This document shows positions 45,510 to 56,675 of a DNA stretch of 64,000 nt, piece after piece. The position numbers and the translations under genes were made by a program. Numbering within the stretch: the stretch's first letter is position 1; the number at the start of each line of letters is the position of its first letter. This DNA is from Misgurnus anguillicaudatus (taxonomy: Eukaryota > Chordata > Actinopteri > Cypriniformes > Cobitidae), in assembly GCF_027580225.2 (NCBI RefSeq), contig NC_073353.2:37695001-37759000 (forward strand), given 5' to 3'. The notes beneath the pieces are model-generated. The model searched no databases. It saw only the letters and a list, made by a program, of their open reading frames with translations, and was not told the origin of the DNA.

Positions 45510-47012
45510 ATTGGCTAGGGTTGTGCACGAAGCCGAATACGTTATTCGGAAGGGCACGGATAATAGCTTCAAAACGAATACCGAATTCATCCGAATAACA
45601 GAGAAAATATTCGGCCAGACATTATCACGTGTTTACTGGAACAGCTCTAAATTATAAACCCCTTAAAGCACGAATAATATGTGTGTGAAGTAAATGAGTG
45701 CAATCTATAAAATGACATTTTCGGCGCAACCCTTATTTAGAAATGCGATCTGTTTTTGAATTAGTTTAAAATCTTTAAAACGCTGCTAATATCAAACTTC
45801 TTTTAACCAAACTGTAAAAATTACCCTTTTAGTTTTTTTTCCATTTTATTTAATTAGACCAGAAAACCTTGATAAAATGCTGCACTCTAATAATAAAATA
45901 TTCGTTAATAACTCCGTATCTCTGTATGACTCCGGTAGATGATCTTTTAATTACTTCTAGTCGAAGCAAGCTTTATTGTCAATCTAGGTGAATATAAAAT
46001 TAATAAGTAAATAGATAAAAATATGAAAATGTAAACTTTTAAAAACAAAATTTAAACTGAAGATTACTATGACATGAATTGCAATTAACATTAAAATAAA
46101 GTAAGCAAATAACAACTGAAATATTTGAATTAAATCTTTCTAATTACATTATTGTTTAAAATCATGTTGCTGGTTTTGAACTAAGTCAAAACTGATTTTT
46201 AATAGAGCATAGCCTACTGTTATTTGAAAATTTAAACGAATATCTGATTATTTAATTATTTAGATGAAGATTAATAAGAAAGTTTTTTAAAACAATTCGT
46301 TTTATTCACGCAAACGCTATATGGACATAGATGAAAATGAGCTCAGCAAGTTTGTTGTAATGCTAATTATGCTTTCGTAAATTCTTATCAAAACAGACAT
46401 TTTTGAACTATTCTGTGCATATACTGTGCCACTTGCGTGTCTCTGTGTTGCATTTCGGATCTGTCAGTCAGCGCGAGTTTGTCGATCTTAATAACTTTTT
46501 AATATAAATCATTTCCCAAACTTTATCTCCCTTAATAACTCTTTAAACATGAAGCAAGTCCTGCATATTATTTTAAATTCCTGCATGCTTTTAAACCGAA
46601 ACCAAGATGTCAGACATGGATATTTGAGTAGTATTAGGTTTTGTCAACATGCTTTCAAGTTTGTTATTTTAACACTACAATACAATGATGCATAGCACAT
46701 AGGCACAAGCTGTATGAGGCTTTAAAAATGAGTTGTTTGCTTTCCATGAGTATTACTAACGAGAATCAAGTTATTTGTCTTTTTGATTAAAAAAATTTGT
46801 ATTATTATTTTTAATAAATATTTACAGTTATTTAAGTTATAATTATAATAAAAAGCAAAAAAGCATTTAAAATGCAATTTTAATGTAATATGACAAACTT
46901 CCGGTTTAAGACCCGCCCACTTCCGGTTCCATCCGAATACAAATACAGATACAAATAATTTTGAGACTGTTACAGATACAGATACAAATACAAATACTGA
47001 CTCCGCTGCACA
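45510..47012 (+). mobile_element. hAT-like element R1, uninterrupted copy
   Basis: Begins AGGGTTGTGCACGAAGCCG and ends GCTGCACACCCCT, giving roughly inverted AGGGGTGTGCA-type ends. The first ~670 bp match the broken copy at 18533-19019 plus 34037-34190. No open frame. It lies within the LINE 3' region (45386-45509 / 47013 on). AGGGGTGTGCA-type termini are widespread among hAT elements. Confidence 0.7.
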
Positions 47013-47184
47013 CCCCTAATAGCGGCTAATGTTAAACCGTACAAGCGAGCGTATTAATAATGTAACGTATACAGTAAAGCGCTTAAGTTAAGCCAAAGTT
47101 GGCTGACTCTCCCTTGGACGAAAAACCCCCTAGGAGAAAACCCGGTGGGAAAAACTTCTAGAAGGACAAAAACCCTTAGGAGAA

Positions 47185-47236
<52 letters not shown>

Positions 47237-48030
47237 GGTAGGGATAGGAAGCGGGTAAGCCGATTAAACTGGTTCAGCCGGTGGTCGTTGGTCGCGCATC
47301 GGCTGGGCATCACGTTGAAGGACAGCCAGTAGATCAGTGGTGCGATGACCTTCACAGCAACAGGAACTGGGTATGTTTGTCTCATTGTCCTCGGGGTCCT
47401 CGGGGTCGAGGATGAGACGGGAAGACAAAAACAGATTTCTATTACCCATATGAGGTATGTGAGTGCTTTGTTCTATACAAAATACCTACTGCGGGAAAAG
47501 TACATTTACTGGACATTTTATGTGAATGCTTTGTTAAAGAAAAATGTCTTAAGTTTAGATTTAAATTGATCAACTGTGTCTGATACTCAAACATTATTTG
47601 GTAAATCATTCCAGAGCTTAGGGGCCAAATAGGAAAAGGATCTACCACCTTTAGACACTTTTGATATTCTAGGGATAATTAAGTGACCAGAATTTTGTGA
47701 TTGCAGTTTACAAGGTGGATTATATTCTGATAGTAGTTCTTTAATATACAAGGGCGCTAGGCCATAGATAGATAGATAGATACGCAGACAGACAGACAGA
47801 CAGACAGATAGGCTAGTATAGAGACATAGGCAGACAGCATAACGTTAGCATAACTTTGTGTAGAAAGTAAACAAACAATTAACATACTCGTGGATGCTGG
47901 CTTGAGGGGGTCCATGATCCTGCCTGAAATGGGTGTATGCAATCTTCAGAACAAACGGATTTAGGCAGCATGTTCCCTGTTCGCGGGGAAAGCTTCTCGA
48001 CCGGTGACCAAAACGTACTTACTTCCAGCA
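47013..48030 (-). repeat. L2-type LINE 3' UTR with microsatellites
   Basis: Contains 'aaaaccccctaggagaaaacccggtgggaaaa'-type LINE tail sequence, a TA dinucleotide run (about 47190-47235) and TAGA/CAGA tetranucleotide runs (about 47764-47812). The coding part of the same LINE lies at 48890-50035. Confidence 0.6.
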
Positions 48031-48700
48031 GTAGCGGAGTGGCAATCAGGAGAGTCGGGACTTTCCCGCTGAGCCGGTCTTATAATAGTTATACATTTCG
48101 AGTTATATTAGCAACATCGTCTGGCGGCATGATGTGCGGCCGGTTCCCACAGCCCGCTGGTCAAACTGTGCAGCCTCTCTGATCAACAAAGTATATAAGA
48201 GTGCTCAGCCCATTCGGCAGGTCCAACCATGTACAGGATTTATATAAATATGGTGATCAATGAGCAGTTCATCCTCAAATGGCATAGCCTGTCGTCCTTT
48301 GATGTAAAAACCCGCCGAACACCTGTTTATTACAGTATGTATGCGGTCAGATCCAAGTGTGCTGCAGCTGCTGCTTCTGCGTATAAAATGATTGTGTGAT
48401 TCATTATGATCGCATAAACAATATAACAAAGCATCCTTCTATTTCACAAAACAATATATTTTGGATATTATTTGATAGACTAGTAAGTGCGGATTAAGGA
48501 TGTTTAAAAATCTGTAGCCTGGTGGTCAGGACATGAATTGATTAAATCAGCAGATTTGTGAAGTTTTATTTATCTCCACATATATCATAAATAATAATTA
48601 GCATGGTAACTTTGCAGTATACCACATTATATATTTCCTACGATGTATATATGATTTCCAAATTATATATGAAAGTATTAAATGGCAATAAATGTCTCAT
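48031..48700 (+). repeat. Repeat R2, copy 1 (matches 52251-53010)
   Basis: Starts GTAGCGGAGTGGCAATC and shares with 52251 on a series of blocks in order: GGCGG.ATGATGTGCGGCCG, 'ggcaggtccaaccatgt', 'tgcggtc', 'gtgcggattaaggatgtttaaa' and 'agcctggtggtca'. Non-coding; inserted in the LINE 3' region. Class unknown. Confidence 0.75.
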
Positions 48701-48889
48701 CTATCTCTATGGCTCTGGCTGAGGCTTTCTCCACTTCTCCCCAACGTGACGTCATTGCCGAATTGCGTAAAAAAAATGTTAATTCCAAAAACGTAAAAAA
48801 GTGGTCTTTAAGACCATTTTTGGGACATTTAAAAAGTGATATACATATCTTGACTGATTTATGTACCCATTAATCGACAGTGGTGGTTA

Positions 48890-50035
48890 ACCTGCAAAAC
48901 GCCCTTTAAGGCTTTGTAGGTGATTAGTAATTTTTTAAATTGTATGTGATATTTAACTGGTAGCCAGTGTAAAGATGCCAGAATTGGACTAATGTGGTCA
49001 TACTTTTAAGGGCGAGTAAGCACTCTTGCGGCAGCGTTTTGAACCAGCTGTAGCTTGTTTACCTGATTTGAATGGCATCCCCCGAGTAACGAGGTACAAT
49101 GGTCTTTTCTAGAGGTCATAAAAGCATGGATAAGCTTTTCTGCATCTGATGCAGACAGCATATGGCGTATTTTTGAGATATTTCTAAGATGGAAGAATGC
49201 TGTGCGGCAGACGTTGGAGATATGACTATCGAAAGATAGACTGCTGTCGAATGTTACGCCTAAATTTTTAACTGTGGAAGATGGCACCACCGTGCAGCCA
49301 TCTATGGGCAACTTGTAATCTGACATATTATGTTTGGAGCGATTTGGATCAATAATAAGTATCTCAGTCTTATTGGAGTTTAGCATAAGAAAGTTATGTG
49401 CCATCCAGTCCCTAATATCACTAATGCAGTCTGTTAGCTTAGCAAACTGGTGGGTTTCGCTAGGATGTGACGAGTTGTAAAGCTGGTTATCATCCGCATA
49501 GCAGTGAAAAATTATGTTATGTTTCCTGATAATGTCTCTTAGAGGTAACATATATAACAAGAATAGGATAGGGCCTAGAACTTATCCCTGAGGTATGCCG
49601 TATTTAACGGGGAAGTGATATGACTCTTCCTCATTTACATAAACAAAGTGATATCGATTGGTTAGATACGATCTAAACCAGGCTAACGCCTGACCACTGA
49701 TGCCAACATAGTTTTCTAGTCTATTGAGTAAGATTCTGTGATCTATTGTGTCAAAGGCTGCACTAAGGTCTAGTAATATAAGGATTGAGATTTCACCATG
49801 ATCGGATGTTAATAGGAGGTCATTTGTAACTCTAAGCAGCGCTGTCTCTGTGCTATGGTGGGGCCTGAATCCTGATTGGAACTTTTCATATGTATTATTA
49901 TTCGCTATGAATGTGTGTAGCTGGCTTGCCACTACTTTTTCTAATATTTTAGAAAGAAAAGGGAGATTAGAGATTGGTCTAAAGTTATTAAGATCTCCCT
50001 GCATGGTCAAGGTTTGGTTTTTTAATGAGCGGTCT
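48890..50035 (-). pseudogene. L2-like LINE reverse transcriptase, 3' half
   Basis: Minus strand. The frame at 49582-50010 has RPISNLPFLSKILEKVV, FQSGFRPHHSTETALLRV and LLDLSAAFDTIDH (RT motifs), ending GIPQG then a TAA stop. The frame continues in phase from there (VLGP) to 49006 with FHCYADDNQLY, the catalytic FADD-type box, and the thumb region with HWLPV-type end near 48960. So there is one in-frame nonsense change at about 49580 and 5' truncation near 50035. Function: target-primed reverse transcription; this copy is dead. Confidence 0.88.
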
Positions 50036-51475
50036 AATAACTGCTAGTTTGAAAGCTGTTGGAACGTATCTTAATTCCAGAGATGAGTTAAAGATATTTA
50101 GTACCATGTCCGACACTACATGGGTCCGTGTACGTTTTGATAGTTTGTTTTATCGTTTAAACCAAAAAACTAACGAGAAACCACACGTTTTTCGTTTGTC
50201 GTTTCAAACAAAAAACAAAAACCGCTAAAAAAAGAGCCGTTCTTCCGTTTTTGGTTTCTGAATCTAAAAACGAAAAACGACTAAACCAAATTCAAATAAC
50301 GGTCCGATTTTGGTTTTTGGAAATTCCTTTTTTCATTTCTCTGTTTGAAGATCTACATTAAAAGAAAGACAGGTTGGCCATGTGACGCGGAAGTTATTGT
50401 AAATACAGCCTTTCAAAATAAAAGCCGGTCATAATAATATGCAGCACTAACGTAACACCAGAGTGACGTTAGAAGAAAAAAAAATCAATAAATAAATAGG
50501 CTTGGTTGTTACTGTTAGCGCAGAATTGTTACTGTTAGCGCTATATTATATAATTAAATTAATATTTAATGTGGTTTCCACCAAACTGTTCCCCCTTTCT
50601 ACCAGCAGGTGGCAGTATTTAAACGACTGACTGTATTGTGTCTTTGGTAACTGTGTTTTATATCAAGATTACTGATACAGATGTATTTATTGTTGTTCAT
50701 TTTGATTTCATTTTCGATTTTATTTGCAACTAGTTATCATTATCGTCATTCACCCCCAGCCCAGAGTTAAACCTGCATGCCCTTCTGTTTTAACCTGATT
50801 CTAACACTGCTATCAGCTTCTTAGCAGCTCAGATCAAACAAACATCAGAAATGTCCTAATGCAGTAGGCCATCTGGCCAAAATAATAATTTACCAGTGTG
50901 CTATATAGTGTGTAAATCTTTCTCCTCTATACACATTCCAGTGTGTATAACATACAACACCCCCATTGTGTTACGCAAGTAAAGATAATCCAAGTCTTAA
51001 AAATTTTTTCAACATATATAGCACATACATGCTTTCAATGACATTGCATTTGCAATCTATGGCTGCAGAACATTAACTGTGAAGCCCTAAGGCTTAATTC
51101 TGTTTATTATAATTGCTCATAAACATTTTATCTGTCTAGTATAAGCTTCCTCACATTATACAATTTGAATTAATGTTTGGGTGATGCGTGTATGCAGATG
51201 TGAAAGAGGAAAGTCTACTGGACAAGAGAAGACAACCAACCATGTATTTCATTCAGAGGTCTGAAATATGACAAAATACCCCCCACCCCCGTTTTAAATT
51301 CCACATCATTGTCTATCTGCACCCTTAAAAGTAGTGTACGCTCAAATACAGGAGTATTTTGCATTAAATGGGTTAAATACAATTTATCAGCATGCATATA
51401 AAATGGGTCACTCCACGACTACAGCACTGACTCAGATTACTGATCGTAAACTGATCAGTTAACGGAAATTGATAA
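50036..51475. other. Region with CGTTTTT-rich repeat and spacer
   Basis: 50120-50340 is rich in 'cgtttttngttt' words and their inverses (for example 50160-50230 against 50240-50300), probably the end of a non-autonomous element. The rest is AT-rich without a gene. Confidence 0.4.
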
Positions 51476-51482
51476 GAAAAAT

Positions 51483-52247
51483 TTGGTTGGTACAGTTTTG
51501 TTGGATTTAAGTGCTGCGTTTGATGTTTTAGATCATAGTATATTAATCAAAAAATTATGTTGTTATGGATTTGAAGCAGCTCCTATTAAATGGATGGAGA
51601 GTTATCTCAGTAACCGAGAGTATACTGTGTATTTTAATGGTAGTTACTCTGAGGTTGAAGAGATGAGGTGTGGAGGGCCCCAAGGTAGTTGTTTAGGGCC
51701 TCTTTTATTTTCTATCTTTACAAATGATTTTCCCCTTGTGGTGGAACATGCCACCATGGCAATATATGCAGATGACAGTACATTATATGCATCTGCAAGA
51801 ACAGTAGATCAACTCAATAACATCTTAAATAAAGAAATGACCTTAGTTACACAATGGATTAGTGCTAATAGATTAGTCATCAATATAAAAAAGACAAAAT
51901 GTATGGTAGTTGGGTAAAAAAAAAATTTAAACACGACACCCACATTAAACTTGTTATCTGGAGATACTTTGATTGAACAAGTAGAAGAAACTAAATTATT
52001 AGGCAAATAAACCAAATTTTACAGAAAATGGGTAGAAGCATGGCTATTATTAGACGATGTAGGAAGTTCATTCCTTGTTGGACAACAAAACAACTGGTTC
52101 AGTCATTAGTGCTTTCTCATTTGGATTATGTCTCCGTTGTTTGGTCAAATACAAGTGAAAACAATCTACACAGACTTCAGGTTGCTCAAAATAAAGCAGC
52201 TCGAATTGTTTTGGGCTGTCCATATAGAACCAGTGTGATTGTTATGC
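51483..52247 (+). pseudogene. Jockey/CR1-type LINE reverse transcriptase fragment
   Basis: Plus strand. 51483-51917 encodes VLLDLSAAFDVLDHSIL, GGPQGSCLGPLLFSI and IYADDSTLYASA (RT motifs 3-5 including the YADD box). After a frameshift near 51918 the RT C-terminal region continues at 52028-52247 (SLVLSHLDYVSVVWSN, LQVAQNKAARIVLGC). It is truncated at 5' and cut at 3' by repeat R2. A different LINE family from the copy at 48890-50035. Confidence 0.88.
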
Positions 52248-52250
52248 AGA

Positions 52251-53010
52251 GTAGCGGAGTGGCCATCGGGAGAGTCGGGACATTTCCCGGTGGGCCGGTT
52301 GTGTTTTGAGGCTGCGTTTTGAGGCTGCGAGGGCCGGTCTGATAATAGTTATACATTGTAAGTTATATCAACCCCGTCTGGTGGCCTGATGTGCGGCCGC
52401 TTCCCTCTGGTCAAACTGTCAAACTTTGCTCAACACAGTAGGCTACATAAAAGTGCTCAACCTGTTCGGCAGGTCCAACCATGTTAGGATTTTAAAAAAA
52501 TATAGGGGGATTATTGAACGGCCCTTCTCCAAATTGCATAGCCTGTCGGCCTTTGATGTGAAAAGCCGCGTCGCCGAATGCCTGTTTATTGTAGTACATA
52601 TGCGGTCGGATTATTCCATCAAGCGGAGACTATTTGATAGAAAGTGTGGATTAAGGATGTTTAAAATCTCTAGCCTGGTGGTCAGTACTTGAATGGATAA
52701 AATCAGCACATTTGCAAAGGTTTATCTCCATATGGATATATATATTATAAATACAATTTAGAAGGGTAACTTTGCAGTATCACATTTTATATTTCCTACT
52801 ATTAGATTTCTATTAGATTTCCATATTAATAGACGAGAGTATTCAACTTGAATATATAAATATCCTCACAACATTATTATTTCTCAAAACTTTGACAAAA
52901 ATTATTTTCAAATGAACTGTATTCTTACAGTTATTCAAAGATGCACACATTATTCCAGATATGATTTGAATATTAGACGAGATAATATAACGGCAATGAA
53001 CGTCTCATAT
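52251..53010 (+). repeat. Repeat R2, copy 2
   Basis: Same order of blocks as 48031-48700, starting GTAGCGGAGTGGCCATCG. It sits directly on the end of the LINE fragment. It contains NotI-like GCGGCCGC (about 52394). Non-coding. Confidence 0.75.
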
Positions 53011-53245
53011 GCCAATAAATATCCACATATAAATTAACATTACAGCATAATGAAATGAATAAAAAGACAAGGAAGCAGGATTGGCATGTAAATTGTATTA
53101 TTATTAGCGGGGGAAAAAAGCAATATTACTGAAATAAACTCCGCCAAACACGTTAAAATAAATAAGCAATAACCGTGGAAAAAAACATTATTATCTATCA
53201 AAACTTTATATGACAAAATTATATTTAAAGGAAATATTCTTACAG

Positions 53246-53686
53246 CTATTTAATTGTATCTTTGGTGATCTCCGACTGGCGGAGTCTGGTGTCATTCGTG
53301 CTGGCGTGAATAACAATCTTAGAAAACTTACGTTTAGCATTAGCCAGCACTTTCAGTTTGGATCTAATACACTTAGCACATGTAAACCCCTCTATGCTGA
53401 CGGAAGAAGCTAAACTGTACATGTGGCAAGTAGTGCAGGTTACAATGACAAGCGGAGTCTTACCGTTTTCATGCTGGGCGATGGCGTCTCCGTTCGCCCG
53501 AACGCTGTCCGTGAAGCTGCATCGAGACGGGTGCTCGCTCGCAGCACGCCTCGGCCGCCTACGAGCGTCTGTGGTCAGGGTGATGTTAGGTATGCCGACT
53601 CTGCGAATGCCGGGCAGCACCTCCTTCACAGCTTCCGGATCTGGTGTGGACAGGTCAGAAAAGCATACATCGGATGAATCCGCCAT
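53246..53686 (-). pseudogene. LINE ORF1 fragment with esterase-type motif
   Basis: Open for 146 codons on the minus strand. It has a Cys pair region (TCTTCHMYSL...EGFTCAKC) resembling the zinc-binding part of L2-type ORF1 proteins, then KIVIHASTNDTRLRQSEI, the GTND-type block of the GDSL esterase in these proteins (Gly replaced by Ser). The two parts are closer together than in intact proteins, so an internal deletion is likely. Confidence 0.65.
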
Positions 53687-53786
53687 TTGATCGCCAACGA
53701 AGGCAGGTTTAAGTAAACAGACGGTAAGAAATGCTAGCTTTAGCCGGCACCGACTGGTGATGCTAGCGGGCTATATGCTAACACTG

Positions 53787-54803
53787 GGGGCCCTATTTTA
53801 ACGATCTAAGCGCAAAGTGTAAAGCGTACAGCGCAACATCTAAATGGGCGTGTTCGAATCCACTTTTGCCAATTTAACGACAGGAAAAATGGTTTGTGCG
53901 CCGAGCGCATGGTCGAAAAGGGTTGTTCCTATTGTAATGGGAGTATTTTGCGCGTAACGTGCAATAAACCAATGAGAGTCTCAGCTATCATCCACTTTAA
54001 AAGCCAGTTGCGCTGGCGCTATGTCTAATCCCTATTTAGATGACAGACTTTGTAAGCTGAAAAACTAAGCGGAGGAAGAAGATCCCCAGTTTAAGATTAA
54101 TGTTAAATAATTGTGTGGTTTTTCACTTGTATTGAACTTGTACTTCCAAATAGTCATGGAAGTAAAAATTGCAGACTTTTTTTTTTACACGTGAAACATG
54201 AACACATGTTATATTGCCCACTATAAACACAATCAAAGCTTCAAAATCACAGACAGAACGGGAGCTTTAAAGCAAAGGATTTATTTACTTACCAGGCTAC
54301 AGGTGAAGAGCTCTTTGCGAGTGCTAACGTCTCATAATTGGTCCTCATTTATGTCCAAGAGACTCAATAATAATGTTTTACATTCAATCTTTTAATCTTT
54401 CATATTTAAAAGCGTTTGTGCTGCTGCGCATTCATGTACTATGTGATAAGCAAACCCGCGTTGTCCTACCATTTATAGGCGCATATTACCAATGCACTCT
54501 TTAAATAACAAAAAACATATTGCGCCATTGACTTTAGACTTTAGACCAGGTTTTTGTTGGTCAATGGCGTAGTCTATTTTAGTTGCCTCAAAATAGCAAC
54601 GGGCCAACAATGCGCCTGAACACACCTCGTTTTCAAACCAGAATGCCCATGGGCGCAAAAGGGGGCATAAATGCATTTGCTATTTAAACAACGTGGCGCT
54701 AAACGTGAAAATTATAATTGCGCAGGGTGGAAACTAGCGAAAGACACTTGGGTCGCGCATTGTGCTGCATTGCGCCGGGTCGGGTGTAAGATAGAGCCCT
54801 GGG
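53787..54803. mobile_element. Inverted-repeat element GGGCCCTATTTTAACGATC
   Basis: The left end reads GGGCCCTATTTTAACGATCT. The right end, inverted, reads GGGCTCTATCTTACACCCG. GCGCA-rich subterminal words occur on both sides ('aagcgcaaagtg', 'gcgcattgtgctgcattgcgcc'). About 1 kb, without a transposase. A related fragment lies at 3068-3275. Confidence 0.75.
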
Positions 54804-55560
54804 TGTTAATAGTGATAAAATCACTTTGCTTAGTAATACAATTCAGAAATCGTCAAGGTAAAGTATTCCTAAGATAAACTAATAAATTATATTATATAGA
54901 TAGGAATAAGATAGTGAAAAAATAGGATTTAGCTGATAAGCTCAACAGAGCTCCGGGCTTGCGACTCCTCATCTCTCTCTCAGCGTCTCTCTCCCATGAA
55001 ACTGAATGAAGAACACAGTACACAAATGCAGTTTTCTCAGTGTTGAGCTCCTCTTCTGTTTCTTTTTTATAGCATGTAAATGCGTTGTTTTATGCGCCCA
55101 TTTAACTATGTGCACTGTTTCATTTTGTATGCGCGTGTATCCCTTTTGTATTTTGGATATTTACAATAAAATAAGTTTAACGGTGAGTGGAATGAGCGCT
55201 GTGATGTAGCTGACCAATGAATATGGTATATAACCTGTCTTCCATATAAGGAAATATGCAAATAAATGTGGTTCCGGTTCTAGCAGAGAGCAGAGTGGTA
55301 CATGTGTATTTTTCCTCCGTATTGTTTAATAAATTACTGGTTATCAATTACACAAAATGGCTGCATCAACAAGAAGCAAACATGTATTTAAACCTGCTGG
55401 TGTCTCTGGAATCCCAAGAACCTCTTTAATACAGGATCCTTTAGTGCATAAAGCTGTATTTCTACCCCTCCCCCAACCCAAAACTTTTTGTTTGTTGTGA
55501 GCTCAGAATACAAGAAGACTATTTTCACACAGTTTTATTCATTGACATGCCATAATAAAC
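54804..55560. other. Spacer without genes
   Basis: AT-rich; short open frames only. Confidence 0.5.
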
Positions 55561-55579
55561 TGAATTATGTAGATGAATG

Positions 55580-55780
55580 CCATTCTGGATTGTTGGTGAA
55601 TAGCCACTATGTTCAAATAAGACTGTAACATTAAGGAGAGGTGGCAGAGTAATGATTTGGGCTGGAATATTGGAAAGTAAGATGGTAGGTGCCTTTACTT
55701 TCATGGAGGATAATACACCATCCCATGCTGCAAAAAGAATCACTGATTATTTTAATTTATATGGGCATAAAATAAGAAAG
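55580..55780 (+). pseudogene. Tc1/mariner transposase fragment
   Basis: Plus-strand frame 55652-55770 encodes MIWAGILESKMVGAFTFMEDNTPSHAAKRITDYF. It holds the DN.PSHAA block with the second catalytic Asp of Tc1-type DDE transposases. The segment between 'VGAF' and 'FMEDN' is shortened, so this is an internally deleted relic. Confidence 0.8.
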
Positions 55781-55883
55781 ATTTCAAGGTATTACCACCA
55801 TCATTCTCTGACCTTAAAAGAAGTAGTTTTATTTATATAGCGCCTTTCCAAAGCTCAAGGTCACTTTACATTACACTTTGCAA

Positions 55884-56140
55884 TGGTAAATAGACTGCAT
55901 TTATATAGCGCTTTTAACAGACCTATGGCCATCCAAAACGCTGTACATGTGGCCTCACATTCACCCATTCATACACCGACGGCGGTGTCAGCCATGCAAG
56001 GCGCCATCCAGCTCGTCGGGAGCAGATGGGGTTAGGTGTCTTGCTTAAGGACACCCCGACACTTGGTCCATTGTAGCCAGGGATCGAACCACCAACCTTC
56101 TGGTTTGTAGACAACCTACATGAACCACTGCCGCCACAAT
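55884..56140 (-). mobile_element. tRNA-derived SINE with L2-type tail
   Basis: On the minus strand the head (about 56140-56080) has the tRNA-like body with B box GGTTCGATCCCTGGC. A central domain (GGGTGTCCTTAAGCAAGACA) follows. It ends with AAAAGCGCTATATAAATGCAG at about 55890, a 3' tail shared with L2-like LINEs. SINEs with this tail are moved by LINE machinery. Confidence 0.85.
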
Positions 56141-56221
56141 ACATTATACAATACATTAAGACACCCACATATACATCACAGTCACATATGATACGTATAG
56201 TTACATTATCCAAAATGCATG

Positions 56222-56560
56222 TTAAATAGGTGTTTTTAATTGGGTCTTGAATGCACCCTCAGATGAGGTAGTACATAGTGTAATTGGCAGTGAATTCCAT
56301 AATTGAGGAGCATTAATACTAAATGATCTCCCACCTACAGTGGACAACTGGAAACGAGGGATGGACAATAAACCAACTTTAGCTGATCTAAGTGACTGGG
56401 CAGGGCGGTAAGTGTAGAGTGAGTCAGACAGATATTGGGGAGCCAGACCATTTAATGCTTTGAACACTAGAAGCAATAATTTAGTTTGGATACATGATTC
56501 CACTGGTAGCCAGTGAAGGTCATGTTGAAAATAAGTAATGTGAGCAGAGCGCCTAGTGGA
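56222..56560 (-). pseudogene. L2-like LINE 3' coding end
   Basis: Minus-strand frame 56222-56503 encodes QTKLLLLVFKALNGLAPQYLSD, SLRSAKVGLL and FSINAPQLWNSLP, the conserved C-terminal end of L2/CR1-type polymerase proteins. Upstream 'ttcactggctaccagtgg' matches the usual HWLPV codons. Only the last ~100 residues are left. Confidence 0.85.
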
Positions 56561-56675
56561 GGTGCGTACCCTTGCTGCTGAGTTTTGAACATACTGTAAT
56601 ATTGCAATACGTTATTTGGGAAAACGAGAAATAAATTGCAATAGTCCAGACGTGAAGTGATTAATCCGTGAATTA

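Noticed and set aside
56080..56140. Functional tRNA gene
   Set aside because: The tRNA-like B box belongs to a SINE head; no complete cloverleaf was seen and it is followed by SINE body and LINE-type tail.
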